A stretch of 64,000 bases of DNA from Atrina japonica (lineage: Eukaryota > Mollusca > Bivalvia > Pterioida > Pinnidae). Position numbers and translations under genes: made by a program. The DNA is taken from positions 975,001 to 1,039,000 of the forward strand of contig BROG01000155.1 in the NCBI GenBank assembly GCA_030159075.1. Reading direction: 5' to 3'. Below, one piece after another: positions 29,701 to 43,000 of the stretch (positions are counted from its first letter, which is position 1; each line of letters begins with the position of its first letter). The notes under the pieces were generated by a model, which was not told where the DNA came from, searched no databases, and saw only the letters and a list, made by a program, of their open reading frames with translations.

Positions 29701-32466
29701 TTTGTGAAAGTTAAATTAGTGAAGCAAGCATTTTAAGTATTCATTCTAAACCTTGGTCACAAAATATTACAGCTTATATATCTCCTGTAATCCCCCCCTT
29801 GATGTAACATTACATGTAAACAGTACTCTTTTCCCTGTTGTTGACAGGTCCTAGATAGAGTACCATTTCCCCTGTAATCCCCCCTTGATGTAACATTGCA
29901 TGTAAATAGTTCCCTTTTCCCTGTTGTTGACAGGTCATAGAGTACCATTTCCCCTGTACCCCCGCCTTGATGTAACATTTCATGTAAACAGTTCCCTTTT
30001 CCCTGTTGTTAGCAGGTTGTTAACAGGTCCTAGAGTATCATTTCCCCCTTGATGTAACATTATATGTAAAAAGTTCCCTTTTCCCTGTTGTTCACAGGTC
30101 CTAGATAGAGTACCATTACCCCTGTAATCCTCCCTTGATGTAACATTACATGTAACAAATTAACTTTTCCCTGTTGTTGACATGTCCTAGAGTACCATTT
30201 CCCCTGCAGCCCCCCTTGATATAACATTACATGTAAACAGGTCCCTTTTCCCTGTTGTTGACAGGTCCAATGTGAGTTTGTTTATTCTCTGTTTATATGG
30301 TGTTTTATGCCACACTTGACAATTTTTTAGTAGTATCATTTGTGTACAATTCAACCTGTATAAGACCACCTTCCTTTTGTTGCGTCCCAAGGGGGGTCTT
30401 TATATACAAGTTTTACTGTAGTTGTAATTGAATTGTAGATATTTCATAAAGAAAGATGATACAGAAGAAACAGAGGAGAAATCTGATGCCTATTACTGGT
30501 GGCACAAAAAGTTAGCTGACTACTTTGAACATGTGGAAAATATTGATAGATATGTAGAGGTACGTAGATAATATTGTAGCCAATTTCAATTCAATAACAA
30601 TGTTTGTTTGTTTATTGTTGTTTAACGTCCCACTCAAGAATATTTCACTCATATGGAGACGTCATCAAATGCAGGTGAAAGGTTTCAAATTCTAGCCTAT
30701 GCTCGACACTTACGGCCATTGAGCAGTGAGGGTTCTTTAATGTGCCGACACCTACTGTGACACGGGACCTCGAGTTTTATTGTCTCATCCAAAGGGCAGG
30801 AAACCAACCTGCCGACAGTGGGACTCGAATTCACGACCTCACGATCCAGAGTTGAGTGCACTACCGACTGAGCCAGGCCGGCTCCTATAACAAATGAATG
30901 GACCAAATGTGTATTACTATGTGTGTATATATATATATATATGCAACCACCACAAGCGACCAAATTTTCAAAACATAAGCCTTTTTTAATGATTGATTAC
31001 CTCTTAGAAGAGACCACCCCCATAACGCGACCAGCGACCACTTTTCATCAGCCAAATCATGTTGATTCCATAGAAAACCCTCCTCATGAGCAACCGAGTG
31101 TTTTTTAAAAAGTATAACATTAAATACAAAACTAAATTATTCGCTAGCTCTACTGTGTAACCAAAATGTGAGTGACCGATTTTTTTATTTTTTAAACTAG
31201 AATAATTCTAGCCCGCACCATTTCCGATTTTCTTTATCCTACAAGGTTAATGCAATGATCGTAGTGAACCGAATATAATGACTGAATAATTTGGGTTATT
31301 TAAAAAATAAAGAATGAAAACATCAAATACGAAACTCAATTAAACGCTAGCTCTACCAGGTAACCAATGTTTTTATTATCTACAAAATTGCGTCTCATGA
31401 AAATGAGAAGATCTGAACGAAAAACTGTACCAGTGGCGGATTCAGAGGGGGCCAAGGGGACACGTTCCCCACGTCAAGACCCTCAATTAAAAAAATAATA
31501 GGCCTATAATTCCCTACAAATACTCATTTCATATCTGCCTGTAATCGATCGCAACACAAGCTGCCTGATATCGTTAGTCATTCGTCTGTCATATCAACAC
31601 TTGGTGAAGTCTTCCGATTTTGAAATCTAATTAAAAGATTATTAGGAATTAATTATCATCATGGATGTTGATTTGGGTAACACAAAAGACAGGATGATTT
31701 GCAGATATGTTTAATTAGGCGAGACAAGTAGCAGTTTACCTATTGTATACACATCGGTGCCAAAACTGTCAAAACAACATACAGATGTGAAATAAATTCG
31801 AGGATTATGTTTAGTGTTTTGAACATTTTAAATCAAATTATTATGTGAACACGTTTGTGAGTGACAATATGAACATTTTAAATCATATTATGCTAATGAC
31901 TATTGCACCAGAAAAAACTAAATTAACATAAAGATGTAATATCAATGAATAAAAATTGTCTGAAAATTGTATTACTAGATGTCATTTATCATTGACAAGT
32001 TATCGGTAGACATCCTCCCAGGAAAGACCACCTCCATTATGAGACCACATGCCTCTTTCAATTAGGGCGGTCTTATAAGGGGGACCACTATATATATAAA
32101 GTACAAAATACAGAAATAACAAGATACCTATAAACTCCCCATGCCCCTGCTGGGGTTCGAACTCTTAACCTACAGCACCAATCGTCTGGCTCTCATCCTC
32201 GACGCTCTAACCACTTGGCCATCTACGCATTCACAAAAAAGAATGTTTCGATAGCAGTGAGTAGAATTCCAAACATGAGAACACGGTCATAGAGATAGAG
32301 GTGAAAGGTGTTTAATCCTAATGTAAATGACAATGGATCAATAACGATGCAAATTGTGTAGAGAAATACAAGTATATATAAAGCACAAATATCACTGCAA
32401 CATTGTACAATTACTAAGGACCTTGAATCAGAAATCATACTATCTTAGGGTTAGGGTTGTGCATTT

Positions 32467-32521
<55 letters not shown>

Positions 32522-35500
32522 GTGCATGCAATTATGAGTGCATTGTGTGTGTACTTTCTGTCTGTCTGTCTGTTTTTCTGTCTGTCTGTTTTTCTGTCTG
32601 TCTCTTTTTTCATGTGTGTGAATGTGTGAACAACTTGGATTAGAATTAACTATCAATTTGATTTGATCAGATCCAAATTTACATGTATTTCAAACACAAA
32701 GCAAATAAAACAAAATATACTTGCCTTTTTCATCAAATGGTAAAGGTGGCATCAGAGAGTCTTTGTTTCCTAAAATCTGTCGAAGTTCATTCTCTAAGAG
32801 TCCTGCAGATGAAGCCTCAAGTAAACAAAGAGTTGCGACTACCAAGTTCTCACCGCTTTCATCTTTGAAGTCATCCTCAAATCTTTTCAGCAAGCATTCC
32901 AACAAACTATTAAAAAATTGTACATAGGTGATTTAGGATATTTTAATGGAGTATCAGCTAAATTTTAATTTTTCTATATATTTAAAGAGTATATTTATTT
33001 CATATTAAGTTTTTCTAATGTTTTATAGATTTGTAGACTGTAAAATCATAAATATGTGTTGAAAATTTAATATTATATTTTCATAGGCAAAAACAAAAAA
33101 TGAAAATAAATCAATGGTGAAATCTATTACTTGAATAATATAGGCTATAGGATATATCAAAATCAATGAAAATCAGTCAACATATTTGTTTTTAAGGAAA
33201 ACCCACAAAATTTAAACCAACAAAAATAAATGATTTTAAGTAAAGGATAGTGATACGGTGATACAGTTTACAAGATGGTGCATAGTATGATGCTAAGGCT
33301 TGTGTCACACCATACAAAGATGGTGCATAGGATGGTGCTAAGGTTTGTGTCACACCATACAAAGATGGTGCATAGGATGGTGCTAAGGTTTGTGTCACAC
33401 CATACAAAGATGGTGCATAGGATGGTGCTAAGGTTTGTGTCACACCATACAAAGATGGTGCATAGGATGGTGCTAAGGTTTGTGTCACACCATACAAAGA
33501 TGGTGCATAGGATGGTGCTAAGGTTTGTGTCACACCATACAAAGATGGTGCATAGGATGGTGCTAAGGTTTGTGTCACACCATACAAAGATGGTGCATAG
33601 GATGGTGCTAAGGTTTGTGTCACACCATACAAAGATGGTGCATAGGATGGTGCTAAGGTTTGTGTCACACCATACAAAGATGGTGCATAGGATGGTGCTA
33701 AGGTTTGTGTCACACCATACAAAGATGGTGCATAGGATGGTGCTAAGGCTTGTGTCACACCATACAAAGATGGTGCATAGGATGGTGCTAAGGTTTGTGT
33801 CACACCATACAAAGATGGTGCATAGGATGGTGCTAAGGTTTGTGTCACACCATACAAAGATGGTGCATAGGATGGTGCTAAGGCTAGTGTCACACCCTAC
33901 AAAGATGGTGCATAGGATGGTGCTAAGGTTTGTGTCACACCCTACAAAGATGGTGCATAGGATGGTGCTAAGGTTTGTGTCACACCCTACAAAGATGGTG
34001 CATAGGATGGTGCTAAGGCTTGTGTCACACCATACAAAGATTGTGCATAGGATGGTGCTAAGGTTTTATGGTGCATGGTACAATCAAAGGTTTTTGTCAC
34101 ACTTTACAACTGTACAAAGCTAAAAAGAAGAGTTGATTTTTTATAGTTAAAATAATTACTTAAGTAAACCATCTGGTAATTCTCCAATCTTTTTATCCAC
34201 GTCTTGTTTATTCTGTATGAGTTGTATCTCTTCACACGCTACTGATAGCCACATCGGATTGGAGGAGGTTTCTTTGTTTAGAAGCATGGTCATCTGTGAG
34301 TCTGTAATCGTTCTCTTATATTTCTTTAAAAAATCTTTCACAATGCTCTGAAGAAATAAATCATATACATATGCACAGTAAAACCTTGTTATACTGCAAC
34401 TATTTGTTCTGCCCAAATCTGGCATTAAAAGGGGTTTTGGTGAAAGGGTGAGGGAAACCTTATTTGACATTATAGGGGAAAAGTTGTGGCATAGAGCAAG
34501 GTGGCAAATGAAATGAGGGGCAAAATAAAGAGGTTTTACTGTGTAGTGTTCTGTCACACTTAATAAATGAGCTAATAAGATTGAGAATAATCGATTATGG
34601 AACAACAGTCTCCATGTGACTATAAAACTTGGACAACTAATCAATAATAATTCTACTTTAATAAAAAAAAAAACCTATTTGGAAAATGTAATGTACCTGG
34701 GGGCTTCTAATGAAGAAAACATGATATACATATATCATATCTCTAATGACACAAAGTAATTTTTACCAGAAGAATAATTGACCACAGGTTTCATAGTAAT
34801 TGCAATCGAGCAGCAATGATTTCGAAACATTAAGAGAATAAATTTGTTATTATCAAACCTTTCTTGACTCCATGTCTAAAGGTGGAACAAATATTTCTAT
34901 TGGTTTAGTTTCCCGACTAAGTAGAATTTTGTGTTGGGGAGAGTCTTCAATTGTGGAGAAGATGCATCGTATTTGTGGAGCTAATTTTCTCGGTAACCAC
35001 GACATTACTCTTGCGGCCTGTTCATCTGCAAACTGCAATACGAATATAGAAATTGTAGAAACTTCTTGAGAAAGAAATTATGTACTGAATGATTATTCTG
35101 CTAGATGCACTTAACTCATCAACCCCTGAAAAACAATGGACTCTTCTGTTAATTGATGACTTAGACCAGTCCAAATGTGTCTTTTGGGCTGAATGAGCTA
35201 ATGAACAGTGTCCAACATAAAGATATACAAAATGTATTGAAAAACATTTCATGAACATTGAAATCATACAGCCAACATGAGTTTTAATATAATGTACTGG
35301 TATATGTATGTACTGTATATCAAAACTTTATTAATCTATGTATGGTTAAATGTGCTATATAAATATGTTTGTTCTAATTAAACACTGAACTACTGTCACT
35401 TGGCATCCATAAACCCATGAATGCCAATAAAAAGCAGTTCAATGCTTATATTTACTTATTTGTTATGTTTTCCAACTTTTCTTTTCACATTTTTAAAATT

Positions 35501-38500
35501 GGAATTCAAATTTCCATAAACAATGCACAACCGTTCTTGTTCGCACAATTCCCGGAACAGTCATTTGCAGTTATGAAATGATGAACTACATTTTTATGAT
35601 AATGGTTATATAGAGTCAGTGTCAACAGATGATTAATATTGTTATATAAAAATCAATGTATGTAAGAAACAGAAATTATGCTAAAAATAAAAATATATCT
35701 GTTTGAAAAACCTAAATGTTTCACCTAGAAAGTCCCACAACATAAAGTGTCAAGCAGTTTTACCAATTCCTCAGCAATTTTCTATGTTGTTCATAAAAAA
35801 AATAAATGGTTAAATTCTCTAAACTAAAGCATGAATAGCCAAATGGATGTTAGTTATTGAATTTTGAATAGTGTTTCATGCCACAATTAACAGTTTTTTC
35901 AGTTCAATGGACGAGTACCGTATTTTACGGCCTATAGGTCGATATTTTTTTTCTCCAAAGTTGTGACCTCGACCTATTCACCGCATCGACTTATCTTTAA
36001 AAAACAGTGAAATATTTAACTTGTATCTGCAATTCCTCATTTTAACATTGTAATTCAAAATTTTCCACGGGATAATCTAGGGGCCTACTCCAAACACCCA
36101 TTTGTATTTACACTTAATAGGACTAATAAATGTGACCTCGTGTGTGCGTAATGCACTGTGTTCATAATCAAGTGACAAAATAATGATCTTTCAAGTTACA
36201 ATATCATTGGGATTCAAGACTGTGTCAGAAACTGCGTAATAAAAATACATCGTTTACATTATATTTATACTGGACAGTTTATACTTTTGAATGATTCCCT
36301 TATATCGGCACCCCACTGTGAAGTTGAAGTCTTCATTCAGACTTTCAGGACACTACAAGCTGTGTTCACTGGAACGTGACCTTCAACTGATAAGGATCGC
36401 GCGGCAGTCTTTGAAGTTGGGAAAGTTTTGGAAAAAGAGTTTACATAAATTAATTGACACTAAACCTTGAGTATTTAATTGTTTGACAATTGCAGCAGCA
36501 TAATAATTTAGGTCAATGTAAGGATAAGACAAGGATTGAGGTCGCTTGGGTAAACAGCATAAAGAAAGAATTTAATGATGATTTGACAGGTAACATAATG
36601 GCTATGCTTGTATACATAATCAGTACACACGAGTAATATAAGTGATGTTAAATATATATATGATGCAACTTATATGCTTTTTAATCACTCCTATTTAATA
36701 CTGTACCGTAAAATAGGCTGATCACTCTGATTATTTTAATAGGCTACCATGGTGTTAGCACCAGTTATTAAACATAAACGATGCATTTTTTGTGTTCTTC
36801 CATTCATGTTTCCATCTCTGCCGACATCGACCTATCCAATACTTAATCCTGGATTTTTGCCAAAAATCGGCCATTCGACCTATCCCCCATATCGACCTAT
36901 AGGCCATAAAATACGGTAATGGATATTAGTAAGCAAAAACATATAATGAAACCTGCATATAGGGGTCACCCAAGGCACCAGAAAATATTGACCTTTATGT
37001 GCAGGTGACCCCTATATGTAGGTTCAATTTAGTTGAAGTATGCAGTCAAGGGACTTGAAAAAACTGGCCTTCATAAACAAGTAATCCTTATTTAGAGGTG
37101 GCTGCTATAGAAGGTTTTACTGTAATCTTACCTGGTTTAAAGCATCAACAAACAATATAATTGGTCTTGTGTTTGGGTTAGAAAGCAAGCTACAACACAT
37201 TTGAGCAGTGGATTCAATTCCTCTTGGAATGTTGGAGTCCTACAAAGACAAACAAATCTGATTTAGCAATGAATGCAACACTTTATACATGTTATGACTT
37301 TGATAATTGTTTGACAATGTAAAATTAACTTTTAGTTTCTTATCCCTAGTTCTACCACTTCCGTAGCCCTTGTTTATTATGTAATGATGTCTTCAGTTAT
37401 CAGTGATATTTCTTGGCTATGTAAAAATTGTCACAGAGGCAAATAACTGTCCCTGCTTGAAATCAAACCAAGGACCCCTGGATTATTTGGAGGCAACAAT
37501 AACTTATTGTGAAATAAGTGATGAATAATCATATTCTATTGCAGAAGAACCCAGGTCCAACATGGGTGCCAAATGTCACAGAGGCAGATAACTGTCTCTG
37601 TTTGGAATCAAACCTAGAACCCCTGTATTACAAATCTGATGCTCTACCAATTGAGCTGAAGGGGTAAGCCCACTAGACAAGCTAGTAGGAACACTATTTC
37701 ACCACTGTTACAAAATTAATTATGATTATAAATAAAATTCTACTTCGCCAATCCCAGGTTTTCAGCTGTTTGAGGGATGCCAGGAGATTAAGGGTGAAAA
37801 TATTCTTAGTAATACTATAGTCAGATAATCATTTAAAACAATTTATAGTTCAAACTTTTATGAGCAAATTTGAATAAAAACTGTGGGCAATTTTCACACT
37901 GTGAATTCCTATTATTTAATCCAAATAGAAATTTGAGTGTCTTATATGGCTTTCAAGCAGTCATTTATAACCGACAGAATCTTGCTATTATATTTTGGGC
38001 AACAGAGAAGCAATTGAAGTGTTACTGTAAATAAATACTGTATGCCTGGACATTTTTTGCCCACGCTTATTTTCGCCCTTTTACGACAGAAAACATATCC
38101 ACCCATCTTAAATTTGCTCTGAATCTCCATAGTCTCACGGATGACATGTATATATGTGCCTCAATTGTTCAGCTGGAAAATTTCACTTTCATTTTAAATT
38201 CACACTGTCATCTATGGACGAATATGACAAAATTTAAACAGAAGCAAAAATGTCAAGGTATACAATAGTAAAATAAGATTTCCTTACATTTAAAACGTCT
38301 ACTTCAGCTAACAGTCTCTTAAGCATTGCCTCTAAATTAGTAGATCCCGGCACAGCACCCACAAAATGAAAGAAAACATGCCAAGTCTGACCATTTGGGC
38401 TACAAATAAAAATGATGAAAAAGGCTACATACTGGTTGATTCTACCTGGCATTGCCTACATCACATTTGAGAACATTGAAGAACATACATTTGTCTACGG

Positions 38501-39945
38501 TTAAAGATGATTTCATTTTTTAAGGCCTATTTACATAATACAAGGTTTTTTATATACTCTCAAGAATAAATTTCTTTCACAAATATACAATTTTTTTCAT
38601 TCGTTGTAACTCAATCTATGATAGATTTACAAATGGTTTGTGCCACTTAATAAATAAAATGGCACTTCAATGTACCGTGGTGAGTCCAGATCAACAAAAG
38701 CAAGGGTTCCAATTTGAGAAGAAGTGAAAGATAATAGATCAAGTTATAAAAAGCTTATTACAATTAAGATTGACTTTTACCGTGGGAATTGACCATCTTG
38801 GACTTTGGAATTTATTATCTTTGCAGCTTTGCACATAATCGAAGATTTGCCATACCCCGATCCTCCTAGTATCAATAACGGTACATCTTTATCCTCTTGT
38901 AAAATGTAATTTTCAATCTAGATAAGGAAAACAGCAACAAAATTAGAGGATGGACAATTTAATTTACCAAATACTCATCACACAACCACACACATGCACA
39001 GACACAGATACACACACACAAATGCACACAGACACACACACATGCACACAGATGCACACACATGCACACACACACACTCACACACATGCACAGATATATA
39101 CGTTTTAAAACATTTAAGCAAAGTTTAGAGACAACAAAAAGCATGTGCAGAGTTGTGGACTGCACACAGCCTACGACTCACAAAAAAACCTTGCTAAGCA
39201 TTGAAAAAATTACACATATGTTCTTATTTTTACCATTCAAATAATTGAATATTAAAAAATCTGAGTGTTTTAACAACACTCCAAGCCGAAATTTATGATG
39301 ACAATTTTCTTATGACTCTCTGTATATCATTTTGAAATTCAAATATATTTTCAGGAACCTTCAGAACAACAAAACCAGTCTTTATAGGAAGGTGGTCTTT
39401 ATACAGAGGTTGATTTGTACATAAATGGTACTGTTGGGGACAGCAAAACATGGTATTTATGACCAGGTGGTCTTTATACACAGAGAGTCACTAATGCAAG
39501 TTTTACTGTAGTTATCTTTTTTTGTCTTTTTTAAAATTCTTTTCCAAAAATGTTTGGTAAGTTTTACAAACAATATCAATATGTACTAAAGACCAAAACA
39601 TCTACACAACTGAACAATCCGTTTATGTATGATATCATACACTTCATAATGTTAGACATGGAAACACATCTAGATACTTACTTTGTCTACCATGTCTGAT
39701 CTTCCTACTACACATGCACTCTTATTCTTCATAAATGACTGGTGAGCTTGTCCAATAGATAGGTCATCACTAACAGATAATCTTGGCTGTTCACCAAACA
39801 CATCAAACAAAATCCTCTGCATACAGAAATTCAGGATCTGCAAAACAACAAAAATATCTCATTGTAGTGAACTGTTTTTGAAACGTTTATACAAATGGAG
39901 GACAGTTTTAATTCTCATGATTGTTGTACATCTCACTCACACACT

Positions 39946-40009
<64 letters not shown>

Positions 40010-43000
40010 GATATATAGAATGAAAAAGACAGAAATATTCCTACAAGACAGTTACAGATAAGTATAATACATTTCTTAATAACTTTTGTGTAATATTATT
40101 TCATACATTAAAACTTACCAACTGCTTCAATCCATCATTGAATTTAATTTTGGGTCTCAGCCTTTCATCCACACCCCCATATTGCACTGAATACTTTAAT
40201 ATTCTGTTTGCCTGTGATACATAAAGAATGATATGATAAGACATCAGTCAGAAATAAAACTGAGATTACTTGTTACTTTTAGGAGCATACTTTTAAGGGG
40301 CGTTTATTTTTACTTAAATGCTAGGATCCACATTCTCTAAAGGATTTTCATCTGAATTACAATCACTGAAATTGTTCTCTTTCACAGATTGTCAGGTTGT
40401 AAGATGTTATTTTTCCTTTACCCATTAGCCCCTAAAGACACATTTGCACTGGTCAAAGTCATTGATTTACAAAAGAGTTCATTGTTTATTAGGGGGTTGA
40501 TGAGTTAAGCATATATTTTGGTAGTTACTTGATTAGTTGAACACAACAACATCAACTTTTAAAAACACACACAAAAATGCTTATAACCAAGCTAGTTAAA
40601 AACCTATCTCTCATCACTCCTGTTTTTTGTTTTGCCGTGTAGAGGATCTAACAAAACCCATTATTGAATGACCTCTGTAGGTATACCATGTTCGACCAAT
40701 GAAAATATGACTTAAGTGATCTTGAACACTTATCGAATGGCAAAGAGATGTATTTCAATTTTTAAATAAAGAAATCTTCACTTCTGTGTCTCTGTTGATT
40801 CAATCCAAGGTTATGAATGGAATTTTCTACTTCCAGATTTGTGTGTTCAGTGTTGTTTACGGTGTTAAAAACATAACATCCTTTTCCCATTCAATAAACT
40901 TTCAATATCTTGCAAGATTCACTTTCATTGGTTTATCATGTGATCCCATAGTGGGTCCTCTATGAAATACATCAGAAAACTGGCATGGTGAGAAATCGGT
41001 TTTTAATCAGACTGGTTTTCAATATGTGTATAATTCAGTATTTTTCTGTAAAAGTTACGATAGCTTACATAAAGAACTCACAAAGTATCTTAGATACTAG
41101 AGCTCTTTATCATCCTAATTTGTCTTTAAAAAATGCAATGGATGATAAATTGTTAGTAACAAAGACATATCTTTATTTAATGAAAGAGACAGAAAATTTT
41201 AAGAAATTACATGAAAGAGTACCTTCAACTTCAAGGACCACCTTGAATGTAACATGTGTAAGTCAAAAGAACATGCAGCAATAGGACAGGTTGGACAATT
41301 TCAGTAACAAAATTATGAACCATATTTTAGACAGGAACAAGAAAAGAACATGGGATATGTGGAGCTTAGCAAGAAAAGAGTTTTCATTATTTTGAAGAAT
41401 GTTCAAATTCATACAGAAAATTTCTGGGATATTTTGTCTCCAGATGCTTTTATTTTGTCAGCAACTGATGATCTCTGTAAAAAGTAGTTCCTCTCAGCTG
41501 GAGACACATTGTCAAGGAAACCATCTTGTCTTTGTAAAAATAATGCTGAAACAAAGTACAATATTTACACATGTAACATTGATATTCTAAGTATCAATTT
41601 CAGTGTTTGTTGTTGGCATTAGTAACTTAAAGTTTTTAAATACTGTCCATTACTTTTAAGCAGAAAATTCTAACAGCAGTTTTTCAGATAATTTTGTATG
41701 AGTGAGGTCATAACAATGTCTTTTTTTTAATTTTTAAGATTATTATTGAAAAACTATCTACATAAAATAGAACTTTACGATAGCTGGATCATTTTAATTC
41801 TTAAGTGTAAATATTTTCTTGTAAACCTAATTTTTTTTCAAATTTGAAACTATATGTTGTACTAACAATTATGATTATCCTCTCTGTAGGCCCCTTTCAT
41901 GATCTCTAGATCCTCCACTAGAAGACCATATTGCTCAATATAATCCTCCACATAATCGTCAGGATATTCCTCCCACATTGGAATCCATCCGACTGATTCA
42001 CTTGAAAGACAACAATATTACCTAATAAAATGTATCCTTTCTAGAGACTATCTGATTGGATGAAATGAATGATAGATATATTATCATGATTATTAAGAAG
42101 AGAAATTTGAAAGTATTGGTTACAATTCTGTTATGAAGTATAAATGTTAAATTTACCAAATATCCTTCACAGAATTTTTTTAAATTCTTCTAATTACTTT
42201 AATTATCATAAAGTATTTTTATTGACTACTAGGGTTCAAGTTCTAAGAACCTTAGCTGATTTTGTGAGAAATTTTGCCAGTTTACATGCGGAAGACTGGT
42301 GGTCTTTATCCAGGTACCCTGTACACATGATGTAATCAAGTTCTCTCTTCCACAACTAAACTATGACCGTCATCATACATGTATTACTGAAAAACTGTTG
42401 AATGTTGCATGAAACATTCAAATAAAATATAAAATATTACATTCCTAATTAACACACACCGGGGTGAAAAATAGCTTCAGCATTTGAGACGCAGCGAGTT
42501 CTTCAAAAATTCTTTATAAACTTGTGCAGAGAAATGGCAAATTACAGGCTTATAGCTTATCTATACTGTGATAGACCAATGGAGTCATGTTTTACTCATT
42601 AAGTAATTACCCCAATACTTACTGCAAACATAAAATTTGACTTTACTACCCCACAATGGGAGAAAAAGCACTAAAGCAATTTCATTAGAAAAATATTAAA
42701 GGCCAAATTAATGCACTAATATCATGACAGGCCTTCATGATCAGTTTACAAGCCTTCATGATCAATTTACAGTACTTCATAATTAGACTACAAGTTTTCA
42801 TGATTAGACTACAGGCCTTCATGATCAGTTTACAGGAACTCATGATCAATAAGTTTACAGGCCTTCATGATCAGTTTACAAGCCTTCATGATCAATTTAC
42901 AGTACTTCATAATTAGACTACAAGTTTTCGTGATTAGACTACAGGCCTTCATGATCAGTTTACAGGAACTCATGATCAATAAGTTTACAGGCCTTCATGA

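Noticed and set aside
30430..30565. A mutually exclusive alternative exon 14
   Set aside because: It lies on the opposite strand to the transcript and cannot be spliced in sense.
33192..34123. Long plus- and minus-strand ORFs as a repetitive protein gene
   Set aside because: They are produced by a 45-bp tandem repeat inside an intron. Both strands stay open for the same reason and no non-repetitive coding flanks exist.
37560..37680. A functional tRNA-Thr gene
   Set aside because: Box A and B motifs are present, but the acceptor stem does not pair and a truncated relative lies beside it, so it is a SINE-like relic.
40320..40385. Candidate for the missing exon between exons 4 and 5
   Set aside because: It has an acceptor-like TTTCAG and a GTAAAA, but every reading phase compatible with exon 4 hits a stop.
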